DNA from: Acidobacterium sp049965615 | GTDB taxonomy: Bacteria; Acidobacteriota; Terriglobia; Terriglobales; Acidobacteriaceae | Direction of reading: 5' to 3' | NCBI GenBank assembly: GCA_049965615.1 | Contig: JBMFWD010000004.1 | Span: forward strand, 54,655-118,654 | Length of the DNA: 64,000 nucleotides | Shown: piece after piece, positions 42,070 to 51,264 of the stretch | Numbering within the stretch: position 1 is the stretch's first letter | How the letters are laid out: every line of letters starts with the position of its first letter | Translations under genes and position numbers: made by a program | The notes under the pieces: generated by a model | What the model saw: only the letters and a program-made list of their open reading frames with translations | What the model was told of the DNA's origin: nothing | Databases searched by the model: none

Positions 42070-44898
42070 ATGACCCAACTGCGCCGCTCCATCACCACCC
42101 TTCTGTCGCGCACGTTCGCCCTCGCGCTGGCCTCCGTCTTCACCGCCTCCACGCTCGCCGCACAGGTCGTCCCCTGGCAAACGCAAAACAACGCCTCCGC
42201 CTGGCCGCAGCCCCTGCCCATCGACCGCGGTGCAGACGGCCTCGCCCAGACCCTCAAAAAACTCACCACCTGGGGCAGCGTCATGATGATCGTCGCCCAC
42301 CCCGACGACGAAGACGCCGGCCTGCTCACCACTCTCTCCCGTGGCGACGGGGCCACTACCGAGCTTTACACCATCACCCGTGGCGAAGGCGGCCAGGACG
42401 CCATGTCCTCTGCCACCAACGACGCGCTCGGCCTCATCCGAACCAACGAACTTCTCTCCGCCGACCGCTATTACGGCACCGAACAGGTCTTCTCTCCCTT
42501 CATCGACTACGGCTTCTCCAAAACCATCGCCGAAGCCCATCAGAAATGGGGCGACCAGAACGTTCTCTGCAACGTCGTCCGCGCCGTCCGCCTCTACCGC
42601 CCCACCATCCTTGTCTCCGTCTTCGTCGGTGGAATCACTGACGGCCACGGCCACCACCAGGTCGCCGGAGAAATGAACCAGCGCGCATTCGCCCTCGCCG
42701 GCAACCCCAGCGTCTGCCCAAGCCAGATAGCTGCCGGACTCCAACCCTGGTCCCCCTACAAGGTCTACGCACGCGTGCCATTCTTCTCGCCCGGCCCCAA
42801 AGGCATGTACGACTACGCCACCCACAAATGGGCACCCATCCGCTTCTACAACTACGTCACAAAGAAGTGGACAGATCACGTCCCCTCCGCCAGCGTCAAA
42901 ATTCAAGAGGGCCAGTGGAGTCCGCTCCTCGGCCAGTCTTACATCCAGATCGCGCGCACCGGATGGGGCATGCACAAATCCCAGTTCGGCGGCGGTTTCA
43001 CCATGCTCCCCGGACCCTCCTCCGTCAGCTATCACCTCTACGGCTCGCGCGTACCCAAATCAGCGGAAACCTACAACCACGGCCTTGAAACATCCCTCTT
43101 CGACGGCATCAACACCTCGCTCACCGGCATCGCTGCCCTCGCCCACTCCGGCAATACAGCCTTCCTCGTCTCTGCTCTCAGGCAGATCAGCGCACACGTA
43201 GAACACGCCAGCGCCGTCTATCAGCCCACCCGCCCCGAGGCCATCGCGCCCGATCTCGCAGCAGGGCTCCGCGAAACCCGCGACCTCATCGATGCGGTCA
43301 ACAAGAGCAATCTCTCGTCCATCGCCAAGACCAACATCACCCACGTCCTCCGCGTCAAAACGGTGCAATTCAACACCGCCCTCGCAGAAGCCCTGGGGCT
43401 GCAGATCCGCGCCTACCGCCAAACCACAACTCAGCACTCCAACCGCTTCTTCGGCAACCTCGTCCCCCAGGACACTCCCGAGTGGGTCACCCGCGGCGAA
43501 TCCCTCCAGGTCCGCGTCACCATCACCGCCGCGCAATCCTTCACACCCACCGGCCCGCTGCAGTTTAAGCGCGCATGGCTAGCCAATCCCAACGGCGAAC
43601 ACTGGCCCGTCCAGCAAATCTCCGCGCCCGCCACCAACGCCAGCGCAACCGATGCCGTCTTCCAGACCACCGTCCCCGCTTCCGCCATCTTCACACGCCC
43701 CTACTTCACCCGCCCCAATGTCGAGCAGGCCCACTACAACATCCGCAATCCAAAGTGGCTCGGCCGCCCCTTCGCGCCCTATCCGCTGGCAGGATGGGCC
43801 GAATTCACCTACAACGGCGTCCCCATCCGCATCGGCCAGGTCGTCCAGACCGCCCATCGCGAAAACGGCCTTGGCCAAATTTCATGGCCACTCGCCGTAG
43901 TCCCAGAACTCTCCGTCAATCTCACCCGCCATGCCGGAGTCGTCCCCATCGGCTCCCATTCCTTCCCGCTCTCGGTCTCCGTCAGCAACAACACCCAACA
44001 AGCCGAGTCTGCTAACCTCCACCTCAACCTGCCCGCAGGATGGTCTGCAAACCCGTCCACCCAGCCCCTCACCCTCGCAGCCGGTGACTCGCAATCCGTC
44101 ACCTTCCACGTCGACCCCGACGACCTCACCACCGACAGCTACAACATTCAGGCCGTCGCCACCAGCGGCGCCACCAGCTACACAGAAGGCTTCCAGCAAG
44201 TCGGCTACGCCGGCCTTCGCCCCTACTACCTCTACAAGCCCTCCGCGTATCTCGCTCGCGGTGTCGACATCAAAGTCGCACCCAGTCTCAAAGTCGCCTA
44301 CGTCATGGGTACCGGCGACCGCGTCCCCGAAGCCCTCGCTGAAATCGGCATTCACCCCACCCTCCTCTCCGACGCCGATCTGGCCACCGGAAACCTCAAC
44401 CAGTACCACACCATCATCATCGGTATCCGCGCCTACTCCAATCGCCCCGCGCTCTTCACCTATAGCCAGCGCCTCCTCCAGTACGTCCACAACGGCGGAA
44501 ACCTCATCGTCCAGTACCAGCGCACGCGCTTCTCATCCGCCGCGCCCTATCACATCCATCTGGGTAACAATCCTGAGGAAGTCGTCGTCGAAACCCAGCC
44601 CGTCAAAATCCTCAAACCCGGCGACCCGCTGCTCAACTACCCCAACAAGATCACCTCCGCCGACTTCAACAACTGGATCGAAGAGCGCGGCCACTCCTTC
44701 CTCACCTCATGGGACTCCCACTACACGGCCCTCACCGAAACCCACGACCCCGGCCAGGCCCCGCAGGACGGAGGCCTCGTCTACACCCACTACGGCAAGG
44801 GAACCTATACCTACGTCGCCTTCGCGCTCTACCGCCAGCTTAACCAGGCCGTAACCGGCGCATTCCGCCTCTTCGCCAATTTGATCGCCGCAAAATAG
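42070..44898 (+). CDS. Secreted PIG-L-family deacetylase, multidomain
   Basis: This 942-residue protein begins with a signal peptide (ALALASVFTASTLAAQ). An N-terminal PIG-L/LmbE domain has the zinc motif AHPDDE (76-81) and the downstream HGHHQ. The middle contains a NEW3-like beta domain (VTIGSHSFPLSVSVSNNTQQ-type, about residues 615-700). The last 220 residues (VAYVMGTGDRVPEALAEIGI, GIRAYSNRP, LIVQYQRT) form a ThuA/GATase-like unit. PIG-L enzymes remove N-acetyl groups from glycoconjugates, and export suggests a surface glycan target. A large hairpin terminator follows. Confidence 0.87.
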   Translation: MTQLRRSITTLLSRTFALALASVFTASTLAAQVVPWQTQNNASAWPQPLPIDRGADGLAQTLKKLTTWGSVMMIVAHPDDEDAGLLTTLSRGDGATTELYTITRGEGGQDAMSSATNDALGLIRTNELLSADRYYGTEQVFSPFIDYGFSKTIAEAHQKWGDQNVLCNVVRAVRLYRPTILVSVFVGGITDGHGHHQVAGEMNQRAFALAGNPSVCPSQIAAGLQPWSPYKVYARVPFFSPGPKGMYDYATHKWAPIRFYNYVTKKWTDHVPSASVKIQEGQWSPLLGQSYIQIARTGWGMHKSQFGGGFTMLPGPSSVSYHLYGSRVPKSAETYNHGLETSLFDGINTSLTGIAALAHSGNTAFLVSALRQISAHVEHASAVYQPTRPEAIAPDLAAGLRETRDLIDAVNKSNLSSIAKTNITHVLRVKTVQFNTALAEALGLQIRAYRQTTTQHSNRFFGNLVPQDTPEWVTRGESLQVRVTITAAQSFTPTGPLQFKRAWLANPNGEHWPVQQISAPATNASATDAVFQTTVPASAIFTRPYFTRPNVEQAHYNIRNPKWLGRPFAPYPLAGWAEFTYNGVPIRIGQVVQTAHRENGLGQISWPLAVVPELSVNLTRHAGVVPIGSHSFPLSVSVSNNTQQAESANLHLNLPAGWSANPSTQPLTLAAGDSQSVTFHVDPDDLTTDSYNIQAVATSGATSYTEGFQQVGYAGLRPYYLYKPSAYLARGVDIKVAPSLKVAYVMGTGDRVPEALAEIGIHPTLLSDADLATGNLNQYHTIIIGIRAYSNRPALFTYSQRLLQYVHNGGNLIVQYQRTRFSSAAPYHIHLGNNPEEVVVETQPVKILKPGDPLLNYPNKITSADFNNWIEERGHSFLTSWDSHYTALTETHDPGQAPQDGGLVYTHYGKGTYTYVAFALYRQLNQAVTGAFRLFANLIAAK

Positions 44899-44931
44899 GC
44901 AATCCACCCCACCATAACTCCAATCAGAATC

Positions 44932-44959
44932 AAGGCCAGGATTCCAATCCCGGCCTTTT
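44932..44959 (+). terminator. Rho-independent terminator of the PIG-L gene
   Basis: AAGGCC/GGCCTT and an inner GGATT/AATCC helix form a hairpin with a 2-nt loop, followed by T4 and, further on, T6. It lies 33 bp after the stop at 44898. Confidence 0.8.
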
Positions 44960-45196
44960 GCCGTTTTTTCACAGAAATCGCCCTCATTCATCAAACGTTC
45001 ACACGAAGTTCGCAGTGCCTTTACATGCCTTTGCGAAGATGACAAAGGCTTAACGCAATCTGAAGATTTCAGCTTGCTCAAAAGCCGAAGAGACCCTACC
45101 GGAAACAGAATCGAAATCCCTCTGTTTGCCGTACCAAGTGACCCTCAACCGAACGCAACATGAGAGGCCAAATGAACAGGAATCTGAAGGCGCTAG

Positions 45197-46936
45197 GTGC
45201 TCGCGTCTGCCGTCACAGTGACGTACGCGCAGCCAGCTCCCGCCGCACCGGTGCCCGTCAAGCACCGTGTCCATAAAACGACAGTTCAGGAACAGATCGA
45301 AGAACTCCAGGAGCAGATGAACCAGCAGCGGCAGGAGATCAACTCCCTCCGCCAGCAGCTCGACGAGCGCAATGAGCAGCTCCAGCAGGCGCAGTCCACC
45401 GCCCAGCAGTCACAGTCCGCGGCGCAGCAGGCACAATCCACCGCCAGCGAAGCCCAGCAGAAGCTTGCTGATCAAACGGATGCCGTCACCTCGCTCCAAA
45501 CTGCCGTCAACCAGATGAAGCAGCAGAACGCCGAGGTCGTCAGCTCCGTTCAAAAGACCCAGGCCAGGATCACCAAGATGGTCGAGCACCCCGACAGCAT
45601 CCACTACAAGGGCATCACCGTGTCCCCGGCGGGCAGCTTCATTGAAGCAGCCACCGTATATCGTCAGGGAGCAACCGGCGGCGGACTCAATACCGCTTTC
45701 GGCGCAGTTCCTCTCGATAACTCACCCGCTTCCAATGTCAGTGAGTTCTACGGGTCTGGTCGCCAGTCCCGCATCGCCCTCACCGCCACCGGCAAACTGG
45801 ACAACGTCACCATGACCGGCCACTACGAGATGGACTGGCTCAGCGCCGGCGCCACCTCCAACAACAATCAGTCCAACAGCTACACCGTGCGCGTACGCCA
45901 GCTCTGGGCCCAGGCCGCCCTCAAAGATGGCTTCACCTTCACTGCCGGCCAGATGTGGTCCCTGGTCGCCGAAGACGGCAATGCCATCGACAATGACTCC
46001 GAAACCCTCCCCGACTCCATCGATCCTCAGTACGAAGCTGGCTTCGTATGGAATCGCCAGTACGGAGCACGCATCACCAAGAACCTCGGCAAAAAGGTCT
46101 GGTTCGGCGCTTCGCTCGAAAACGACCAGATGCTCGTCGCCGGAAACGGCCTACCCAAGAACGAACTGGTCGGCTCGGCCGGTAACGGCGGTGGCCTCTA
46201 CAACCCCGGCGCGAATTACTCCTACAACATCGCCCCTGAGATCGTAGCCAAACTCGTCGCCCAGCCCGGATGGGGACACTGGGAACTCTTCGGCGTGGCT
46301 CGCTTCTTCCGCGATCGCGTCTATCCCACCAACGGCAGCGCGCCCTATAACGACACCACCAACGGTGGCGGTATCGGAGCCAGCGTCCGCGGCCCGCTCA
46401 GCAAATACTTTGTTGTCGGCCTCAAGGGTCTCTACGGCTACGGCACCGGCCGCATGGGTTCTTCCACCATCGGCGACGTGACCCTGCGGCCTGACGGCAC
46501 CATCGCGCCGCTGCACACCTTCTCCGCACTCAGCACCCTGCAGTTCAAGCCCACCAAGCAGTTGCTCATCTACGCCAACTACGGTGGCGACTACGCAGGC
46601 CGCCGCTACTTCGGTACCAGCGGAGAAGGCTATGGCTCGCCTTACGCGAACATGACCGGCTGCAATGCGGAGCCCACCCCGAGCGGTCCCTACACCGGTA
46701 GCGTTCCTAACGCCCCTGCAAATTGCTCCGGCAACACCAAGGACGTGCAGGAGTTCACCGCGGGCAACTGGTACAACTTCTACAGCGGTCCCAAGGGCAC
46801 GCTCAAGTTCGGTCTCCAGTACGCGCGCTTCCGTCGTGACCTCTGGTCCGGCATCGGCGGCACCACCAACCCCGGCGGCGGAGCCAAGGGAACAGACAAC
46901 ATGTTCTGGACCTCCTTCCGCTACTACCTCCCGTAG
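45197..46936 (+). CDS. Outer-membrane porin with N-terminal coiled coil (signal peptide frameshifted)
   Basis: This is a porin-like protein. After a signal region it has a long glutamine/alanine-rich coiled coil (EQIEELQEQMNQQRQEIN onward, to about residue 110). A ~450-residue beta-barrel follows, ending FRYYLP with a C-terminal aromatic as in outer-membrane barrels. The visible frame can only start at GTG 45197, giving a signal without its basic N terminus. An ATG at 45172 with a GAGAGG site encodes MNRNLKAL in another frame. Removing one G at 45196-45197 would join it to VLASAVTVTYAQ and restore a normal signal peptide. Either a sequencing error or a real frameshift explains this. A strong terminator follows. 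Confidence 0.85.
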   Translation: MLASAVTVTYAQPAPAAPVPVKHRVHKTTVQEQIEELQEQMNQQRQEINSLRQQLDERNEQLQQAQSTAQQSQSAAQQAQSTASEAQQKLADQTDAVTSLQTAVNQMKQQNAEVVSSVQKTQARITKMVEHPDSIHYKGITVSPAGSFIEAATVYRQGATGGGLNTAFGAVPLDNSPASNVSEFYGSGRQSRIALTATGKLDNVTMTGHYEMDWLSAGATSNNNQSNSYTVRVRQLWAQAALKDGFTFTAGQMWSLVAEDGNAIDNDSETLPDSIDPQYEAGFVWNRQYGARITKNLGKKVWFGASLENDQMLVAGNGLPKNELVGSAGNGGGLYNPGANYSYNIAPEIVAKLVAQPGWGHWELFGVARFFRDRVYPTNGSAPYNDTTNGGGIGASVRGPLSKYFVVGLKGLYGYGTGRMGSSTIGDVTLRPDGTIAPLHTFSALSTLQFKPTKQLLIYANYGGDYAGRRYFGTSGEGYGSPYANMTGCNAEPTPSGPYTGSVPNAPANCSGNTKDVQEFTAGNWYNFYSGPKGTLKFGLQYARFRRDLWSGIGGTTNPGGGAKGTDNMFWTSFRYYLP

Positions 46937-46960
46937 TCGAATCCAGACCGCACCAAAAGC

Positions 46961-46990
46961 AGAAAGGGCGTCCGCAAGGGCGCCCTTTCT
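46961..46990 (+). terminator. Rho-independent terminator of the porin gene
   Basis: A perfect 10-bp stem (AGAAAGGGCG/CGCCCTTTCT) with a 10-nt loop starts 24 bp after the porin stop. The A/T arms would also serve the convergent minus-strand gene. Confidence 0.85.
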
Positions 46991-47013
46991 CTTGCCCGCT
47001 TATCTGCGGTCGC

Positions 47014-47235
47014 CTACCGCTTCCGCACTCCCGCAATCACAATCCCCCCGCCCACCAGAATGCACGCAACCCCGGCAATCGGTGGAATCGGAATCGTCTT
47101 CTTCTCCGTGTGCGTCGCCTCGATCGGCCCAACCTTCATAATCCGCTTCGTATGGGAATAGCTGATCCCGCCAAATACCAGCACAAGAATCCCCGCAACC
47201 ACCAGCACCACTCCTACCCATCCAAAAGGCTTCAT
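47014..47235 (-). CDS. DUF3185-like small membrane protein
   Basis: This 73-residue protein has two membrane helices (FGWVGVVLVVAGILVLVFGGISY and PPIAGVACILVGGGIVIAGV) flanking a short polar loop (KVGPIEATHTEKKTIPIP). The form matches DUF3185-type proteins of unknown function found in many Gram-negatives. The ATG at 47235 (MKPFGWVG) with a GGGAGAAA site is the likely start. It is convergent with the porin gene and shares its terminator region. Confidence 0.8.
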   Translation of the reverse strand: MKPFGWVGVVLVVAGILVLVFGGISYSHTKRIMKVGPIEATHTEKKTIPIPPIAGVACILVGGGIVIAGVRKR

Positions 47236-47403
47236 TCGTTTCTCCCTTTCATTCCCAAATCCTCTTGCAGTCTCGTTATCTGCGTCAGTCCTTCGACTCT
47301 GGCGCAAATCGGTCATCCAATCCCGCGGAAATCATGCAATCAACAGTACGCCCAATCGTACACACCGCGAATCATCAAACCTGCCACGCAGGCATTTCCA
47401 CTC

Positions 47404-48192
47404 CTACAAACCCTTGTAGCTCCCCCCGTCCACCAGCAACGTCTGCCCGGTTATGCTGGCTGCTTGCTCTGACGCCAGCCAAACAATCGCCGCCGCCACT
47501 TCCTCCGGCTTCGCCATCCGGCCTACCGGAATCTCCCGTTCCAGGTCCGCCCGCGCTTCTTCCACGCTTACGCCCCGAGCCTGCGCGCGCAACTCCAGCA
47601 GCTTCTTCGCCCGGTCGGTCTCCGTGAATCCCGGCCCCACATTGTTCACCGTAACCCCATCCTTCCCAAACTGCCCCGCCAGCGAACGCACCAGTCCCAT
47701 CATCCCCGCCCGAATCGTATTCGAAAGCACCAGCTCCGGTACCGGCTGCTTCACCGTGTACGAAGTCAGCGTCACAATCCGCCCCCACTTCCGCTCCACC
47801 ATCCCCGGCAGAACCGCCTGCGCAAAGCAGATCGCGCTGCGCAAATTCAGCAGCCACGCCCGCTCCCACTCCTCCATCGTCGTCTCCAGAAAAGGCTTCG
47901 CCGGGGGCCCGCCCGCATTTGGAACACACACATCCACGCGCCCCAGACCTCGCTTCACCTGCTTCACAAACTCCGCAATCGCACCCTCATCAGCCACATC
48001 CACCACACCCGCCATGGCCCGCACGCCAAACCGCTCCCGAGCCTCACGGGCCACTGCTTCCAGGGCCGTCTCATTCCGCGCGCAAATCGCAACATCCGCA
48101 CCCTCCGCGGCAAACGTAAGCGCCGTTGCCCGTCCAATCCCCTGGCTCGCTCCCGCCACCAGCGCCACTCGACCCTTCAATCCCAGTTCCAT
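47404..48192 (-). CDS. SDR-family oxidoreductase
   Basis: This 262-residue classical short-chain dehydrogenase has the cofactor motif GASQGIG (residues 14-20), NAGG (VCVPNAGGPP) and an active-site SYTVK (Y and K of YxxxK). It ends with ASSITGQTLLVDGGSY-type sequence (here ASITGQTLLVDGG). It should reduce or oxidise a ketone or alcohol with NAD(P). The substrate cannot be deduced. It is divergent from the cupin gene with a 145-bp shared promoter region. Confidence 0.92.
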   Translation of the reverse strand: MELGLKGRVALVAGASQGIGRATALTFAAEGADVAICARNETALEAVAREARERFGVRAMAGVVDVADEGAIAEFVKQVKRGLGRVDVCVPNAGGPPAKPFLETTMEEWERAWLLNLRSAICFAQAVLPGMVERKWGRIVTLTSYTVKQPVPELVLSNTIRAGMMGLVRSLAGQFGKDGVTVNNVGPGFTETDRAKKLLELRAQARGVSVEEARADLEREIPVGRMAKPEEVAAAIVWLASEQAASITGQTLLVDGGSYKGL

Positions 48193-48337
48193 CGACCTAA
48201 CCTCGCTTCATAAATTCTTCACTTCCAAAATATCGCGTCGCTGCACATCCACAAATTCCGCACTTGCCCAATCCCACCCCACTCATGCACTCTGCCCACA
48301 GACCATTTCCCAAACTCTCACGCAAGGAGCACCCAAA

Positions 48338-48709
48338 GTGTCGAACGCTTCTGCCGAACTGCAGCACTCCGGCTTCGATCGCATCCCCGTCGAACAGCTC
48401 AATCCACTCATCGAACGACAGTTCGTCCACGGCTCACAAGCCATGCTCGCCCGCCTCTTCCTTCACAAAGGCGCCATCGTCCCTCGCCACAACCATCACA
48501 ACGAGCAAATCACCTGCATCCTCTCCGGCGCGCTCCGCTTCACCTTCGACGACGGCCGCATCATCACCGTCTCCGCCGGAGAAACCCTGGTCATTCCGCC
48601 CCACATGTTTCACGCCGCCGAGGCCGTCGAAGACACCGTCGACCTCGACGTCTTCTCCCCGCCACGCCAGGACTGGATCGACGGATCAGACGCCTATCTC
48701 CGCAAGTAA
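48338..48709 (+). CDS. Cupin-domain protein
   Basis: This 123-residue single-domain cupin has metal-ligand histidines in PRHNHHNEQ and ITVSAGETLVIPPHMFHAAEAVEDT (second motif). The gene starts at GTG 48338, preceded by AAGGAG, a good ribosome-binding site. Longer in-frame sequence upstream is antisense to the SDR gene. Such proteins include isomerases and dioxygenases; no substrate is assigned. Its stop codon coincides with the start of the large repeat described at 48706-48974. Confidence 0.85.
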   Translation: MSNASAELQHSGFDRIPVEQLNPLIERQFVHGSQAMLARLFLHKGAIVPRHNHHNEQITCILSGALRFTFDDGRIITVSAGETLVIPPHMFHAAEAVEDTVDLDVFSPPRQDWIDGSDAYLRK

Positions 48710-48974
48710 CTATCCTCCGGCAAAGCCGGAGGCTTTATACGATTGGCCCCTCAGAGGGGCCTGAACGCACACTGCGGCAGGCTCGCTTTTGCGTCTCCCG
48801 CCGCGGGCTTTGTAACAAGAGCACGACTTAAGTCAGGCCGTAAGTGCAGCAAAACAACTGGGGCTTTAGCCCCCGCAAAAGCTGGCGCAATGAGTTCTTC
48901 AATCGGTTCTTACGCAAATTGCCCGCCTGAAAGAGCCTGCGTCCACTCCAGGAATTGTCAAACTTCAGCTGCCT
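48706..48974. repeat. Palindrome-rich dispersed repeat, copy A (one internal unit)
   Basis: This 269-bp stretch is nearly identical to the beginning and end of the copy at 63521-64000, in the same orientation. It opens with two hairpins, CCTCCGGC/GCCGGAGG and GGCCCCT/AGGGGCC, then holds one copy of the ~105-bp internal unit with GGGGCT/AGCCCC. The stop codon of the cupin gene is its first bases. No protein is supported: minus-strand frames through it are repeat-derived. Confidence 0.88.
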
Positions 48975-49077
48975 CCCCGGCATAGCCGCGGGTTCTCCAT
49001 TGGCGAATAGGCCCTGAAATACAGATGCCGGGCGCAGTGCTGCCTGCCCCAGCATCTCTTTTTTCCAAAACAAAAAC

Positions 49078-49572
49078 TCAGCGTCCGCTCGATCCAAATC
49101 CGCCCACGCCGCGCGTCGTCGCGGATAAGTCCTCAACCGCCTCAATCTTCAAATCCGTCCGCGCTGCAAACGGAGACATCTGCGCGATCCTGTCCCCGCG
49201 CCGTATCGTCACCCTCGCATCGCTCGTTTCCAGTCGAACGTCGGCGATAACCCCATCCTGCCCGCGTTCCACCGCAAGCGAATACTGCGGCTGATTCACG
49301 TTGATCAGACAAACAAGAATTTCACCCCGGTAACCGGCATCAATCCGGCCACCCGCGTAAGTAATTCCCTTCGCCGCCATCGAAGAACGATCCCCGAGCA
49401 CAAAACCGCAGCCCGGCGGACCCTCCACCGCTATCCCCGTTCGCACCTTCACCGGAACGCCCGGTGGCAGCACCGTGTCTTCTATGGCATATAGGTCGAA
49501 GCCCAGGTCGCTGCCGGCATGCTCTACCGTAGGGACCCGGGCCTCAGGATGCAAAAGCTTGATCCTTATCAT
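49078..49572 (-). CDS. dut: dUTP diphosphatase
   Basis: This 164-residue trimeric dUTPase has all five family motifs: AGSDLGFDLYA, GDRSSMA, GGRIDAGYRGEI, RGDRIAQM, and the C-terminal TTRGVGGFGSSGR that closes over the active site. It hydrolyses dUTP to dUMP, protecting DNA from uracil. A small basic protein gene lies 12 bp upstream. Downstream is the palindromic repeat, 103 bp away. Confidence 0.96.
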   Translation of the reverse strand: MIRIKLLHPEARVPTVEHAGSDLGFDLYAIEDTVLPPGVPVKVRTGIAVEGPPGCGFVLGDRSSMAAKGITYAGGRIDAGYRGEILVCLINVNQPQYSLAVERGQDGVIADVRLETSDARVTIRRGDRIAQMSPFAARTDLKIEAVEDLSATTRGVGGFGSSGR

Positions 49573-49584
49573 CCGCCCTGCAAA

Positions 49585-49821
49585 CTACTTCTTGTTGGCG
49601 GCTTGCGTGGTGGCGGCCTTTTGCTTAGCCCACCGGCGCTTCTGTGCGGCGGCAATCCGGGCGCGCGCCTCAGGGCTGAGATTACGCTTTCTCGGAGCAG
49701 CGGCCTTGCGCGCCAGCGCCCCACTCAGCTTCCCAGAGCTCGAACTCTGGAGCAGATCCTTCACTTTCTCAAGTCGGCTGATCTCTTCGTCTATTGCTGC
49801 GATGATGTCGTCGCGTGTCAT
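49585..49821 (-). CDS. Small basic protein, conserved hypothetical
   Basis: This 78-residue protein has a helical N-terminal half (DDIIAAIDEEISRLEKVKDLLQ) and a strongly basic, Ala/Lys/Arg-rich C-terminal half (RKRNLSPEARARIAAAQKRRWAKQKAAT). The SPEARARIAAAQKRRWAK segment resembles a short nucleic-acid-binding motif in several uncharacterised bacterial proteins. A DNA-binding role is inferred. The ATG at 49821 follows AAGGA. It is probably co-transcribed with dut. Confidence 0.72.
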   Translation of the reverse strand: MTRDDIIAAIDEEISRLEKVKDLLQSSSSGKLSGALARKAAAPRKRNLSPEARARIAAAQKRRWAKQKAATTQAANKK

Positions 49822-50119
49822 GTAGTTATTTTCCTTAACGCTTTTGATTTAATTTCCAATTCTTCGGGGAACAAATACAACTGCCCCATAAATTAGTCGA
49901 TTCTTGCAAATAAGTCACGAAAATACTTACAGGCCTCTAACTGAAAGGGCACCGGCTCACCTTCCTTTCACCATATCTTCGCTTCGCCTTGTTCCGGTTT
50001 TCAATCAAAATCAACCAGACCTCACCCATCATCATGGCCTGTTGGCCCTCAACGCCGCCGTCCAGTCCGTAGCTTCCCCGGACTCCGTCACTGTCCCGGC
50101 AACGTCCCGGAATTGCTAA
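49822..50119. other. Gene-free stretch upstream of the olsB remnant
   Basis: These ~300 bases carry the promoter side of the minus-strand dut operon and AT-rich sequence near 49850-49930. No coding region is supported. Confidence 0.5.
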
Positions 50120-50930
50120 ATGCTCTACACATCCGTCCCTGCCCATCCTATCTTCCCAACCCTCGGCAAGTATCAGGCCCATCCTGCTAACACAGATGCT
50201 GATCGTGATGCGGCGTGTCGCCTGAGATTCTAAGTTTTCAACGCCGAATTGAGAGAAGGGCTCATCGAGTCCTAGGCAATCGAACGCGATCACGACAAAT
50301 TCGATCAAATTCTTGATCATCTGATCGTCGAAGATATCCACTCCAGTCTCATCGTGGGTACTTATCAAATGCAACCGGGATTTGTCGCCGAAGCAAACTT
50401 TGGTTATTACAACCAGCAGGAGTTTGACTTCTCTCCTGACAGGCCACTTCGTCCGCAAACGCTTGAGTTGAGCCGCGCCTGTAGTCACAAAGATCACCGC
50501 TCCAGCGAAGTACTCACCCTCCTGTGGCGCGCCATTCCCCGCTACTGCCGCACCTGCGGACTCCGATATCTCATCCGCTGTTCCTCACTTACCCCCCGCG
50601 ATCCACGACAGGGCTGGGGCTCTATCATCAGCTACAAAACCACCTCGCCGCCCCTGAATTCCGCACAATTGTCATTCCCCGCCATCAACTGCCTCACGCC
50701 GACAACTCACCATCAACTCACGTCAAAATTCCCAGGCTACTCAGAACTTACATCGGCACCGGCGCCCGCATCTGTAGCCACCCCGCCCGCGATCGGGAAT
50801 TCAGAACCATCGACTTTCTCACCCTCCTCGACCTCGAACAGCTATCCCCCGCCGCCAGAAATCGCTTTCTCCCCCACAACGGCGAATCCCGCCACGCAAC
50901 CGATACCTGGCACCCGTATGAGCCCCCCAT
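50120..50930 (+). pseudogene. Decayed ornithine-acyl-ACP N-acyltransferase (OlsB-type)
   Basis: Starting from ATG 50120, the frame keeps family-like segments (VFNAELREGL, DHLIVED, GTYQMQ, FGYYNQQEFDF, TLELSRACSHKDHRS, VLTLLWRAI, YLIRCSSLTPRDP). It is cut by a TAA at 50231 and a TAG at 50273. Near 50622 one base is lost, and the next frame carries on with LYHQLQNHLAAPEFRT, then RTYIGTGARIC and DREFRTIDFLTLLDLEQL. OlsB proteins attach a 3-hydroxyacyl group to ornithine in ornithine-lipid synthesis. With two stops and one frameshift the locus is dead. The TAA in RF-stop-VFN suggests a GAA to TAA change. The remnant is followed by a piece of plsC. Confidence 0.8.
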
Positions 50931-51004
50931 GGAAGCTCTCCTTGTAACGCCAAATCATTTCGCTCCTGATTCCAGAACCTCTGCTCTCATGCCGCAAGTC
51001 AACT

Positions 51005-51217
51005 CACCATCCAGAATCCGCCTTCGCCTACTACGGTGACGTCCGCTTCCTGCCTCATCTGCTCGCCATGCCGCGCGTCCCAGGCTCCAGGACACTCCTC
51101 CATTTCAATCCCACCCCGCAGTCCTTCTCAAACCGAAAACAGGCCGCTCAACTCCTCCGGCAGCACACCGTCGCTCTGCGCACAACCCGGCTCGCGCAAT
51201 TCACCACTCGCGCATGA
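51005..51217 (+). pseudogene. C-terminal remnant of a PlsC-type acyltransferase
   Basis: The frame ending at TGA 51215-51217 reads HPESAFAYYGDVRFLPHLL and further to RKQAAQLLRQHTVALRT. This is the C-terminal part of 1-acylglycerol-3-phosphate acyltransferases of the type found next to olsB. The N-terminal part with the HxxxxD motif is absent, and no start codon or ribosome-binding site precedes the segment. The deletion probably removed most of plsC and left the tail after the olsB remnant. Confidence 0.68.
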
Positions 51218-51264
51218 GCCATCCACCCTGCACAGCCATACCTCGTCTGTGCTAAACATGCTGC

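Noticed and set aside
48193..48337. Possible riboswitch between SDR and cupin genes
   Set aside because: Only 145 bases and no recognisable conserved aptamer core; ordinary divergent promoters suffice.
49937..50497. 186-residue minus-strand frame
   Set aside because: The plus strand of the same region carries the olsB-like segments, so this frame is the antisense of the remnant.
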